Source of the DNA: Adenophora triphylla var. japonica
Taxonomy: Eukaryota > Streptophyta > Magnoliopsida > Asterales > Campanulaceae
DNA length: 64,000 nucleotides
Direction: 5' to 3'
Assembly (NCBI GenBank): GCA_022495995.1
Contig: JAFEMH010000532.1
Coordinates: forward strand, 248,001 to 312,000
The position numbers and the translations under genes are program-made. Below are positions 1-11,095 of this stretch, piece by piece (the first letter of the stretch is position 1; each line of letters starts with the position of its first letter). The notes below the pieces were generated by a model, which saw only the letters and a list, made by a program, of their open reading frames with translations, was not told where the DNA came from and searched no databases.

Positions 1-793
1 GTCGGCGACCCGCCATCCAACGCTCCCACGAGCCACGATCATCAAAATCTACATCAACACCTCTCTGGCAAAAGTCGAGGCACGATCATATCGAGAGGTT
101 TCCCGAAGAACCCCCAAACGCTCCATCGGCCACGGGGTCGAGAGCGGGCTGCCCCGTGCATGTACCGCCGTCCGTAGCTAATGCATCGAGAGCATGAAAA
201 GTCTCCCCAAGAATCAAAGGAACGACATCTACGCCGGGCGACGGTGAACGACGACATCCGGCGAGATCGATGGCAAATCCCGAAGGAATAGACCATGAAC
301 GGGGTGCCAAACATACAAAGTGCAAAGGCATCCCAATAGGCATCATCCACCAAACCTAGGCCCCTAAATGCGTCGGGAAGACCGGAAATATCGAGATGAT
401 CGGGACCGCGGATCATACCTTGCGCTTCCTCAGGGGAAAGATGAAGGAGGACGCACAATCTGTCGGCAAAAGAAGCCCCTCGGGCAAAGGGACCGCTATC
501 TCTTCCACCTCCAGGACCTCCAAGCAAGGCCCGAAATTCTTCACAGTCGGAACAATCTCGTTGAAGGAAAGGCAAAAGACATGCCTTCTAGTATCCCAAA
601 ACGAAGAAGAAGCTCTTAAGAGGTCATAATCCGGAACCAATTCTTTGAGAGACCACAAGCATCGTACCTTGTACCTTTCTTCAAAGAATGATCTTCTCTC
701 GTGCATGATCTCCCTACACCACTCCTTGAACTTTTCAAAGAACAACATTTGCCTTTCTTTGGACAATTTTGGAGAATTTTTGGCCATTTCCAT
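1..793 (-). pseudogene. Antisense ORF, DUF7745-like, frameshifted
   Basis: Reading the minus strand from an ATG at 793-791 gives a protein with FWDTRRHVFCLSF and NEIVPTV about 60-80 residues in. That resembles the 'FWD...H.F.F...E..PT.EEF' core of plant DUF7745 / mobile-domain ORFs found in Tat-lineage elements. Similarity continues in two other frames (54-575, 86-346), so at least two frameshifts break it. The end lies outside the window. A 14 bp palindrome sits about 125 bp upstream of the ATG. The family name rests on remembered motif resemblance. The reading frame is not functional as it stands. Confidence 0.55.
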
Positions 794-917
794 GGTTTTT
801 CTCTCTTTCTCCCGAAAATGGTGTTTGAATTTGGAGGTTGAAGAGGATATTTGAATTTGAAATAAAGCAAGACCAGTCTGAACCAAAATTAAAGGACAAT
901 GTCGAGAAGGCGGACCC

Positions 918-931
918 TATCCGCGCGGATA
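918..931. promoter_or_regulatory. 14 bp palindrome TATCCGCGCGGATA upstream of an antisense ORF
   Basis: A perfect palindrome, about 125 bp upstream (minus-strand sense) of the ATG at 793. The core ATCCGCGCGGAT recurs at 4286-4297, 15110-15121 and, with one change, 6204-6215. No strong TATA box is visible at this copy. Confidence 0.6.
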
Positions 932-1262
932 CAAGTGTCATTACCAAAAAAATTTTGCAACGGTCAAGTTTGCTACACCAAAGAGGAATATTCCGTCCGG
1001 TTGCTCGAAACTTGTGCAAAAAAAAACCCTCCCCCAAACCGGTCCATATACCAAACACCCTTGCAAAAAAAAAAAAGAAACCAAGGCTCATGCAACACTG
1101 CATTCATATTGCATTGCATTCATAAAATAAAATCCTAAATTATTACATTCCAAAAAAAAAAAGAGAGTGTGCATAAAAAAAAAAACAAACAAACAAACAT
1201 AAATAAAATCCTAAATTATTACATCAAAAAAAAATGTGCATGATCTATACAAATCTAAATCT

Positions 1263-4127
1263 CAAAAAAAAAAAATCAATCGGAGTCTCCAGCACCCGAT
1301 GTCTCCCCGGCCCCTCTTGCGACTCGGGCCCGCCTCCTCGGGAGCCACAGAAAATCTCGGGCTCGAGAATCGTCCTCGTCTCCGAGAGAGAGGCTCATCG
1401 GGACCAGCCAGGCACGCTACGATAGGGCAAGCGAGATCTGCGAAAAAGTCGTACCCGAAGGTGAAGGCGTCGAGACTCCTGCACGTACGAAGACGACCCG
1501 CCCATGCCGCCAAACGTGTCCACTGCCGTGTGGATCCCCTAGAATGACGTGATCCGAAGGCGATGCTGCGCGATGATCAAGAAGAGGAGACAAAGGAGTC
1601 TCGGAAGAAGTCTCAGAGCGAATAGGGAAGCCTCCCGTCGACGGGCGCCGGCCGTGGTCGCCTCGCTCTAGCACGAGGAGCCGCAAGCGACCATCCTCTG
1701 ATGAACCTCTTGGCTCCGATCACTTGCTTCGTCGGCTTCTCGACGACCACCTCAGCACAAAAGCAAAAGCGTCAAAAAAAAAAAAAAGTGATGCTAAAGA
1801 TGATGAAACAAAAGAAAGAAAAGAAGAAAAGGTGAAGCCATACCTTCATACCGGACGAGGCCGGAAAGCTCGTGGAAGCCGCTCGGGGAGGGATCTGCAC
1901 CCTCAATCGGACCCCATCCTGGATGTAGGAAAAATCCGTCCGAGGGTACCGCGGGATCCCAAGCCCCTCCTCTCCAAAACCTGAGGCATCCTCGGCCTCC
2001 TCAAGACGAACGTCGCATACGGCTCAATCGCCACGAAATCCGAGAAGTCTTTGGCCTGCTCGGTAATCATCCCAGTCACGGACCGATCGCTCGGAGTGCA
2101 TCATATCGGCGGGAGGCTCCACCGGTGTCCTCAAATGGCGAGTTCACGCCATGCGACGCGTCACCCTCTCTCCCGGATAGTAGACGTCGCAAGTCGGACC
2201 CCTCAAAATCCTCATTGCCTTTGTCCGGATCTCGGCGCCCTTCAGTGCGCTACCTCAAGCGATCCCGGGGGAAGAATATCATCCCCTCATCTGTCTCGGC
2301 CTCCGTCGAAAGGAAGGCAATCCGCGTACACGAGTCGTACGCCCCCTGGAGCTTATCTTTTCCCGGGCATGCTTGGACCAAGGCTGCATGGCCGGATACG
2401 CCCGGCGTACGCCTCGGCTGCCTCCACGCCGTGACGTGGAAGAACTCCGGCGCCCATACACTGCGAAGGTAAAAATCGAATCAATCCGAGTGCAAAAAAA
2501 AAAAAAGTGCGTGCTCAAAGGAAAGAGGGAAAGCAAAAGAGAGCTTATACCTCCGGAGCAAACTCGAAGCGATACAAGGAGCTCACGGCCTTCATTTGTA
2601 TCTATCAAGAGCGAAATACGGCTCGGCCGGCCCGGCCTCCCCCAGGAAATATCTCCAACCGTCTCCATGTCCTCCAAGGACCTCGGCAAGGCAAAGACCG
2701 CCGTCCCTCGGCATGTCCAAAGAGCGTGCTCGAGAAAGCAAACCACAAGAAGGCCACGGCAATCGATCGGCGCCTATCCTCTCCTCCCGGCCTCGTAGCT
2801 CGCTATGGTCTCCACAATCTTGCCGTAGACCACGGCATACTCCATCCCCATCCCCTTTTTGGGAATAGGGGAAAATCCCGAAGAGCACAGATCGGCATCG
2901 GCTGTAGCCATCCCGCCACTCAATCTTTGCGTCCATTAAAGGACGGGCCCGTGATCGCGGCGTAATCGGAGGCGTAAGCGTAGCCTCGCCCCGGAAGAAG
3001 TGGAAGGTGTGGGTCGCGTCCCACCGGTCTTTGCGCGAGCAAACATCGAAGCCCTTGCTCTTAGGGAACTTGACCGGTCCCCTCAAGCACTCGACGAACT
3101 CCCGAGCCCCGTCTCGACAACAATGCATCTCGGACTCGGCAAAGCTCCTCGGCCCGCATCAGGAAGCCGGTCCCACAAGTCAATCACAGACTCCACCGAT
3201 CCTCGAGTCTTCATCTTGTTCAGCTGCTCCGTCACAAAACGGTTTCCACCCTGTAAAAAAAAAAAAAAAAGAGAAAATGTCAAAAGATTGCATTTGCATT
3301 TACATTAAAAAAAAAAAAAAATTCGACAGCATAACAGCATACAATGAGCATAGCCCCATTTTTCTCGCATAAAAGAAAACAGTTTTCAGCAAGTCCCAAT
3401 GCATTCAAAAAAAAAAAGAGATGCATTCCTACGGAAGTAAAAACTCCGTCCCATTTTCAAAAAAAAAAATGCATACATGCATATCATCCATCTTACATGC
3501 AACGGGAGGAAAAATCCGTCCCACTTTTCAAAAAAAAAAATCCTAAACATACATACATCTCATATTGGCAAAATGCCCATTCTTTCCAAACAAAATGCAT
3601 GCATTGCATCATCATTCATCAATATCAAAATTCAATTTCAAAAAAAAAAAATCATCATCATCATCAACATGCAATATTCAATTTCAAAAAAAAAAAAAAA
3701 ATCACAATTCTTCGAATTTTCACATGTAATTTTCGAATTGAAAAAAAAAAAATGTGGCAAAAATGCCAATTCTTTTTCCAAGCAAAATGCACATTTTGGG
3801 TTACTCATATACTCATTACAACATGCAAAGCATCAAAATCAAGATTCAAAGCTAAGAACATCAATCATTCGAATTTTCAAAAAAAAAAAAAATTCAAAAA
3901 TCACCCAAAATTTTCAAACAAGAAATCAACAAAGGGATCAAAGGGTTTCAAAGTATACCGTTCGGAGATGCGGATCCGAAGCCCAATGTTGCCAAGCATC
4001 GGGGTAATGCTCCTCCTCGCAACCGATTGCGAAAGATTGTAATGCCACCTCATCCGGACGAGCTCCAATCGTCTCTCAGCCACCGGGCCACGTCCTTGAC
4101 CTTGAAAAGCGCCTTCCCGTGTTCCAT
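1263..4127 (-). pseudogene. Antisense spliced PMD-like gene inside the Tat element
   Basis: The minus strand can be read as four exons: about 4127-3961, 3250-2551, 2460-1844 and 1750 to about 1263. The joins carry good signals: donors ACG/GTATAC, GAG/GTATAAG and AAG/GTATGG; acceptors (T)n-ACAG, ACCTTCGCAG and GTGCTGAG. Exon 2 contains DATHTFHFFRGEATLTPP, very like the 'THTFH...GE.T.TP' core of plant mobile domain (PMD) proteins, which occur in several transposon groups. Exon 3 reads EFFHVTAWRQP onward without a stop only in the frame the splice predicts. Frameshifts in exons 1 and 2 show it is decayed. The role of such ORFs is unknown. The 3' end is approximate. Confidence 0.6.
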
Positions 4128-4282
4128 TGCTCGAAAATCGAAGAAAATCGGAAGATTTTGAAGCTTAAATGGCCAAAAATGGCGGATTTTGCGGTTTTCT
4201 CTCTCTGCTCTCGACAATTTCAAAAAATTGGGCGAGGAAGAAGAAGGGCGTTGGCCCTAATTAATACCCACGACTTTCCATC

Positions 4283-4300
4283 CCTATCCGCGCGGATAGG
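4283..4300. promoter_or_regulatory. 18 bp palindrome CCTATCCGCGCGGATAGG upstream of the spliced antisense gene
   Basis: A perfect 18 bp palindrome about 155 bp upstream (minus sense) of the ATG at 4127. About 25 bp downstream is a weak TATA-like TATTAATTA. It has the same core as the LTR promoter copies. Confidence 0.6.
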
Positions 4301-4426
4301 ATTGCAAGGTCAAAATGACCCTTTTGCCCCTTAAAATTTCGGGACTGCAATTCGGTCCCGACTTGACAAAGTTAACCAAAGTTAACCAAAGTCGGCCCCT
4401 TGTCAAGAAAATTACCCCGGCGAGTC

Positions 4427-5190
4427 AAACGTAAGACCGAGTGCCCGAGAAAGATAACGAGATCCCGTATCTTTCATCAAAATTACCCCGGCAGTCAAAC
4501 GTAAGACCGAGTGCCCGAGAAAGATAACGAGATCCCGTATCTTTCATCAAAATTACCCCGGCGATCAAACGTAAGACCGAGTGCCCGAGAAAGATAACGA
4601 GATCCGTATCTTTCATCAAAATTACCCCGGCGATCAAACGTAAGGCCGAGTGCCCCGAGAAAGATAACGAGATCCCGTATCTTTCATCAAAATTATCCCC
4701 GATCAAACGTAAGACCGAGTGCCCCGAGAAAGATAACGAGATCCCGTATCTTTCATCAAAATTACCCCGGCGATCAAACGTAAGACCGAGTGCCCGAGAA
4801 AGATAACGAGATCCGTATCTTTCATCAAAATTACCCGGCGAGTCAAACGTAAGGCCGAGTGCCCGAGAAAGATAACGAGATCCCGTATCTTTCATCAAAA
4901 TTACCCCGGCGGTCAAGCGTAAGGCCGGTGCCCGAGAAAGATAACGAGATCCCGTATCTTTCATCAAAATTACCCCGGCGGTCAAACGTAAGGCCAAGTG
5001 CCGAGAAAGATAACGAGATCCCGTATCTTTCATCAAAATCACCCGGCGATCAAACGTAAGGCCGAGTGCCCGAGAAAGATAACGAGATCCGTATCTTTCA
5101 TCAAAATCATCGACGGCGTAAGTCCAATCTGACGAGAAAGATAACGAGATCCGTATCTTTCATCAAAATCATCAGCGGCGGTCAAACGTA
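4427..5190 (+). repeat. Tandem array, about 11 copies of a ~69 bp unit
   Basis: Each unit carries GAGAAAGATAACGAGATC, then a GTATCTTTCATC stretch, then CGGCGATCAAACGTAAG. Starts fall every 68-72 bp. The array lies between the antisense ORFs and the 3' LTR, a usual place for tandem repeats in Tat/Ogre elements. Long reverse-strand frames through it only reflect the period. Confidence 0.9.
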
Positions 5191-5299
5191 AGACCGATTT
5201 CCCAGACGAATACGTCTGATTTTCCCCAGCAAAGGCTAACGAAATCCCCAGCAAAGTTAACGGAATCCCAAAAGCCAGCGGAATCTCGAGTAGTACTCG

Positions 5300-5860
5300 A
5301 ACTACGAAAGGGCTTGATTCCCACTAGGGATACGTAGGTAGCCTATCATTAGGTCCGGCCCCTCGACCAAAACGGTCACCCTCTCCTTCGGCGGCGGACA
5401 AAGTCCACCGAAAGGCCATTTCAAATCAGGTCCAGGCGCCTAAAAGCCATCTTCATCGAGGCACCTAAAACGCCATCTCATCAGGTTCGAGGCACCTAAA
5501 ACGCCATCTCCAAGGTTCGAGGCACCTAAAATGCCATCTTCAAGGTTCGAGGCACCTAAAACGCTGTCACTAGGAAAGCGATAAATCGCGGTCATCCCCA
5601 GCAGAGACCGAAAATGGTCATTCCTATCCCGGCGGGCGGATACCCATCGAGACCGAAAATGGTCATCTCTTATCCCAGCAGAGTTTCTCTCCGGCAAGCG
5701 TAGAACTCGCTCATCGGGTTCGAGGCACCTAAAACGCCATCATCTCCCGGGGTCAAAGACCCGAACTACGGCAGCTTGATTCCCATTCGGGATACGTAGG
5801 TAGCCTATCGCTAGGTTCAGCCACCCGATCACTCGATCATCTGCCAAATATGGAGCCTTA
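5300..5860 (+). repeat. Short repeats before the 3' LTR
   Basis: CGAGGCACCTAAAACGCCAT repeats about every 32 bp between 5457 and 5570 and again at 5719. GACCGAAAATGGTCAT occurs twice (about 5607 and 5651). GGGATACGTAGGTAGCC occurs at about 5326 and 5789; a GATACGTAGG block is typical of the 3' region of plant Tat/Ogre elements. Confidence 0.75.
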
Positions 5861-5909
5861 CTCTTATCGACGACCCCGCTTCCTTCGAAAAGCGCCGTCG
5901 CCAGAGGGC

Positions 5910-7662
5910 TGTAAGTGCTCCAATTTGAGCTTGTTAAATTTTCGTTAGAAAATTAACGAAAGTTATAACATTTCTAACAATTCCTAACTATCCTAACATT
6001 TCTAACAAAGTGAGGGTAAAATGGGCATTGTTATTTAAGGTTAAACCTTAAAAAGAATCTTAAAAAGCAAAACAAGAGAAGAAAACCATAAATAGAAATG
6101 GCTGGAAACACAAAAAGCTGTACATTAATTTGAATTTTGAAAAAGATTATTCTTCTTGTCCAAAGTGAAGGCGCATTTAATGAACGATTACGCCGCTGGA
6201 CTTGTCCGCGCGGATGGGATTGTCATCTCGGGAGGGCTATAAATTGAGCCCTCCGAGTCACAAAAATAAGGAGGAAGAACACAATTGCACCGAACCTCGG
6301 CGAAATATAGAGAGAAAACGGTGAGAATTCTTCAAGAATTGTCACCTTTTTCTCTCAATCTTTCCCAACTCATATTCATCCACTCACTCTCATATTAAAT
6401 CCCTAAACACTCATATACTCAAGCCAAACACTCAAGAACACAAGGAAGATTGGTAAACCCTCTTCTTCCTAACCCTAAATCTCATCCATGCATGCATCTT
6501 CAAACTACAAAATGTAGTTCTTTCATCTTCTTTCTTTAGATCTAAGAAGATCACCATGGAAGACCATCTCCATGGATGATCTTCTACAAAGATCAACATT
6601 ATTTTCAAAGCTTTTCTTGCTTACTTGCAAAAATGCACTTTCAAAACCCTAAAAAACCATTTTCAAGCACTAAATCTTGATTTCAAAGGGTAAAATCCCC
6701 TCCTCAAGCAAATGAAATGCTTAGTCCTAATGTACCCCAAGGATGGTTTGGTATAGTTGATTCACCACTAAAATGTCTAGTGATCACTAACCAAAACCTA
6801 GGGAAATGGGGACAAGCATGGATGCAAAACCCCCCTTAAAATCATATTTTCTTCCTTGAGAAGTTGCTGTCCAGTAGCAATTTTCTCAGACCTCAGTCCA
6901 TGGTCTTAATTTTTGGACATAGATGAACTTGGAATTTGGTGTTGACTACAAAATACTTTTTGTAGCCAACATCCAGAGATTTCCAGACATATTTTTATCT
7001 TATTTTTGGGTGAGTAAAACTCCTCTTTTCAAATTTTCTTTCAGAGGCTAGTTCATCAGCTTCTGGGAATCCAGATCTCATATCTGAGGTTTCCAGAAGG
7101 TTTTGACCCCTCAAATCTTCTCCAAAATGGAAAATTCCTTCGCACAAACTTTATTTAAGGTGTCTAGAACAACTTTCATTCTCTGAGTTTATCCAGATTA
7201 TGAAGTTTTAAGACCCTTGAATCCCTTTTAAAATCAAAGGTCCACTGCCTTTTTCATTCTGGCAGAAATGGCTCTCAACTTCAAAAGGTCTTTTGAGTAC
7301 CAAATCTCAATCCAAAAATCTTCCAAAAAATCATGGGATCAGTTTAAAGTCTTAAAAAGATATCCCAATTTTTACTTTTCTGAGTTTCAACTTATTTTGG
7401 CCAAACCACACACACACACACACACAAATGATTTTCAGCTTGGAAGACTCGTTTTTACGAGGCGCGTCGGGTGCACACTAACGTCCTTCCCGACGCGTAA
7501 CATGACCTCCGAACCTAAATCTCTGATCTCGGGATTTTTTCAAAGTTTTGGCCCTCAAAATTAAAATGGCGTGGCGACTCCGTTTTTTTTCCGGTTTTAT
7601 TTGGTTTTTCAAAGAAACGCAAAAATCGAATTTTTCCCGCGAAAAAGGCAACATTCATCACA
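5910..7662 (+). repeat. 3' LTR of the Tat/Ogre-type element
   Basis: It begins TGTAAGTGCTCC and ends ATTCATCACA, giving TG...CA termini. It aligns over its whole length with the reverse of the solo LTR at 13640-15419. A (CA)n run lies near 7410-7426. U3 contains the palindrome-plus-TATA module at 6204-6244. Confidence 0.85.
6204..6244 (+). promoter_or_regulatory. LTR core promoter: palindrome plus TATA box
   Basis: GTCCGCGCGGAT (6204-6215, one change from the palindrome) is followed by TATAAAT at 6238-6244. The TATA is framed by the inverted pair GGAGGGCT and AGCCCTCC. Transcription would start near 6270. Confidence 0.6.
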
Positions 7663-7809
7663 ATATCCTGCCGTAAATACTATATACGGTGATGTTTTAT
7701 ACAATGGACTATATACGGCGGACAATCCGCCGTAAATAGCATATACGGCGGGGCGCGTTTTATATACGGCGGTTAAAATCCGCCGTATATAAGACTTTTT
7801 CTTGTAGTG
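7663..7809 (+). mobile_element. CACTA right end, copy 1 (cut by the Tat insertion)
   Basis: Subterminal repeats of the TATACGGCGG / CCGCCGTATA type end in TTTTTCTTGTAGTG, the reverse of the CACTACAAGAAA terminus of plant CACTA elements. The Tat 3' LTR removes everything left of 7663. Confidence 0.75.
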
Positions 7810-7968
7810 ATAGAAACTTGAATTTTGAGAGCAATAACCCACTTAATCTCATGGATACAAGTAAATCCATCAAGTTGACCAATTTACACAATTTCATGTT
7901 TTTTAAAGTATCCTCTATTTATTATTTTATAAATCTTATCATCATATCATGCCAATAACATATCTTAA

Positions 7969-9353
7969 GTTTTTTTTTGATAGATTCAGTGTTGATTGAA
8001 TCACGAAGTGACTTGCCAACAAATGAAAAAGATAAAGCGAGAACGTCACGATGTAATAGAAAAAAAAAGATGCAGGAAATTCAACAACCAAGCACAGGTA
8101 TGATATAAATTTTAATTGGTAAATATAATTGTAGTAAAATAATATTTTATTTGCTCTAATTTGTTTGCTACATAGTAAAATAAAATACATTGAATATTTA
8201 TTTCTTTATAGAAATAAATTACATTTTATGTTTGTATTACATATTCAGGGTATTGGGATATTGGAGATCCAGATTATGAATGTGAGCATTGTCATGCTTC
8301 ATTATGTTGCATGCATGGTCAAGTACAACTTCCCCCCTTGAAACATCGGCCCCAGCTGTTGCATGATCTCCTAGATAAAAGTCACGAAAAGAGCAAAAAT
8401 TTTATGTATAACATACGTGCTTACAACATGATGTATGCACTTACGTCCATGGGGGACGATTGATAAGAGCGTAAATCAAGGAAGAGGCCCTTATGCCTTC
8501 AAGTTGGGAGGTCAGAATGTTCATCTAATTGGATCATTGTTGCCCAATGAAGGAACTACTCCACAATTATCACAACTATATATTTATTACACCGATAACG
8601 AAGTTGCGAACAGAGTGAACGCTATCAGGCATGTTTCTCTCATAAGTAGTTTATCATTTTCTGCTTTAAGTACAAATCATTTGCTTGAATATCTATTAAT
8701 TCTATATTACTTACTTTAAAATAAACAGTAAACAAAAGTCTTCTGACTTAGACAACTCCATTGTAGCGGACTTGAGAAAAATGGTTGATGAAAACAACCC
8801 ATATGCAAAGATTTACAGAATGGCTGCAAAACGTATTTCTTTGAAAAATTCAAGTGACGTGAGACTTTGACTGATAGGAAAGCGATCTAAGGTGTATAAT
8901 TTTCCAACAACTTTTGAAGTGGCAGCTCTTATAGAGGGTAATATTGATGATTCACCTGATGTAAGAGACATTGTGGTTGAGGAACGGTCTGGTGACTTAA
9001 AACAAATACACAAATTCCACCCATGTTATCTACCTCTTCAGTATCCATTATTGTTTGTTTATGGGGAAGATGGGTATTATACAGAAATTCCCAGAAACAA
9101 ACCCCCTAGGGCAAAGCGATCCACTCTTTCATTAAAGGAGTTTTTATCATTCCAACTACAAGAGAGGTCTATGGAAGGACCTCAACTCATGGAAGGTGAA
9201 AGACTATTGCAACAATTTATTTGTGATGCCTACATAATGATGGATGCACAGAGGCTTCAATGGATTCGTTTCCATCAACCCATTCTTAGGGTTGAACTTA
9301 TAGCAAAATTTCAGACGTAGTTTCAAGAGGAGATACCGGTCCATCATGTGCAG
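7969..9353 (+). pseudogene. Helitron N-terminal coding remnant, unit 1
   Basis: Spliced coding similarity to Helitron transposases: YWDIGDPDYECEHCHA (from about 8250), then GRGPYAFKLGGQNVHLIGSL (about 8480), then VYNFPTTFEVAALI to FHPCYLPLQYPLLFVYGEDG (8890-9075) and on to CAG at 9353. These match the helicase-like N domain upstream of the Rep domain. A ~60 bp stretch present in the other copies is missing near 8303, a short loss is near 8891, and stops and shifts break the frame. It ends at the duplication junction, so it has no Rep or helicase. Confidence 0.8.
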
Positions 9354-9964
9354 GCATATATTAGTTATATACGGCGGTTGATACGCGTCCGCCGTATATA
9401 AATAATATATACGGCGATATGCACAATCGCCGTATATATTTGTTATATACGGCGGCATAAGCCATCGTAAATATGTTATGTACGTACATTTGGCATATAC
9501 GTATATGAGATTGAAGTTATATACGGCGGTATATTAGTATCCGCCGTAAATAGGTACTTATTTTCGGCGGTTGACATGCGTCCACCGTAAATAGTACACA
9601 TATTTACGGCGGTATATACGCGTCCGCCTTAAATGTTATTAAATACTGGGAAAACCCAATTTCCCTATTCAGTTTCGCGCTTTCTCTGTCTCTCTGTCTC
9701 TCTTTCTCTCCACTACCTTACCTAGGGCACGAATTCCTACCGCCGGTGACCGTGAACAACGAATCAGGTATTGCGTGTTTACTGATTTACTTTTAATTTC
9801 TGTTTTTTTTTTCTTTGTTGTTGCTGATTTTTCTCTCTCTCTCCTCCAGTCAGGGAAATTGAAGTTGATTTCTTCACCCCTGAACAATCAGGTATACATT
9901 TCTTCCCCTTTTCTTATTTACTTTTAATTTCTGGGTTTTTTTTGTTCTTTATTGTTGCTGTTGT

Positions 9965-10002
<38 letters not shown>

Positions 10003-10936
10003 GTGCTGTTGTTGGTGTTGTTGTTTATGCACATTTCATAAATAGTTATATAAGAAATTAATGTTGTTGCTGTTACTGAGTTTACAAGAAATTTATGTAT
10101 TCAATATATTTATTTTTATGTTGGTAACATAATTACATGTTAATGGTTATTATGTTTTGTTATTATGGTTATTATGTTTGGATACATTCAACATTGATTT
10201 TGTGTTAATGGTTATTATATGGATTGTAAACATTGATTGCGGGTGTTTTTTTGGTTATATACAGGTTGCATTTGTGTGTGTACAGGTTGAATTTGGTTTT
10301 TGCGAGTGTATTTTTGGGGAAAGTGAATTATATAGAGCTGGATGGGAAAAAAATAGGCTTATTTATGGCGGAACCCTTCATCCGCCGTAAATAATGGACT
10401 AGACGACTCGTGCCTTAAGGGGGGACGAGGGAACATGGGAGGGGTGCAAATGGGACGACTCGTGCCCTGATGGACGACTCGTCTCTAACAAGTCATTTAC
10501 GGTGGAACCCTGCATCCGCCGTATAAAAGCGTCATGGACGACTCGTCCCAAAAGGGGGGACGAGGGAATCTGATGGGGGGTACAATTGGGACGACTCGTG
10601 ATATATTGGACGACTCGTCTCTTATTTACGGCGGCTACACCTACCGCCGTATAAAGTCTCCTCAAATACACCAGTTATATACAACGGTATATTTATTTCA
10701 TTTATATACGGCGGTCCATAAAGCCGTCATATTTGTACTCATTTTATATACGGAGGTGGTATTTCCGCCGTATATAGTATTTACGGCGAATATCCCACCG
10801 TAAATACTATATACGACGATGTTTTATACGATGGACTATATACGGCGGACAATCCGCCGTAAATAGCATATACGGCGGGGCGCGTTTTATATACGGGGGT
10901 TAAAATCCGCCGTATATAAGCCTTTTTCTTGTAGTG
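9354..10936 (+). mobile_element. CACTA deletion derivative, copy 2
   Basis: Left subterminal repeats (9354-9640, ATATACGGCGG words), then a leader-like stretch with CT-rich DNA and GT/AG-like junctions near 9768 and 9890, a microsatellite (9950-10020), then right subterminal repeats (10360-10930) that alternate TACGGCGG words with GACGACTCGTC words, ending in CTTGTAGTG. No transposase is visible. The left CACTAC terminus is missing because the duplication starts inside the element. Confidence 0.75.
9950..10022 (+). repeat. (GTTGCT)n microsatellite
   Basis: GTTGCT/GTTGTT repeats in the CACTA interior of unit 2. At the same place in unit 3 (about 13125-13215) the repeat is TTCTTTRTTC-like instead. 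Confidence 0.85.
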
Positions 10937-11095
10937 ATAGAAACTTGAATTTTGAGAGCAATAACCCACTTAATCGCATGGATACAAGTAAATCCATCAA
11001 ATTGACCAATTTACACAATTTCATGTTTTTTAAAGTACCCTCTATTTATTATTTTATAAATCTTATCATCATATCATGCCAATAACATATCTTAA

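Larger units (their letters stand above)
1..7662 (+). mobile_element. 3' part of a Tat/Ogre-type Ty3 LTR retrotransposon
   Basis: The segment ends in an LTR (5910-7662) whose family is recognised from a second, reverse copy at 13640-15419. Upstream lie repeat arrays and antisense ORFs and no gag or pol, so at least 5.9 kb separates pol from the 3' LTR. A long non-coding 3' region with additional, often antisense ORFs is a known trait of the Tat lineage (Grande, Ogre). The GGCGACTCCG string near the LTR end also fits that lineage. The element entered the right arm of a CACTA unit: DNA after 7662 resumes as that unit. The likely target duplication is ATATC (7663-7667); its partner lies left of the window. 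The 5' LTR and pol are not visible. Confidence 0.8.

Noticed and set aside
2051..2965. Forward frames of 115-152 codons in the Tat element
   Set aside because: They are shadows of the antisense PMD-like exons, which show the motif and splice signals.
3344..4042. 232-codon lysine-rich forward frame
   Set aside because: Made of A-run and CAT repeats within the intron of the antisense gene.
4425..5042. 205-codon reverse frame with repeated ILMKDTGSRYLSR
   Set aside because: It is only the translation of the ~69 bp tandem array; the period happens to keep a frame open.
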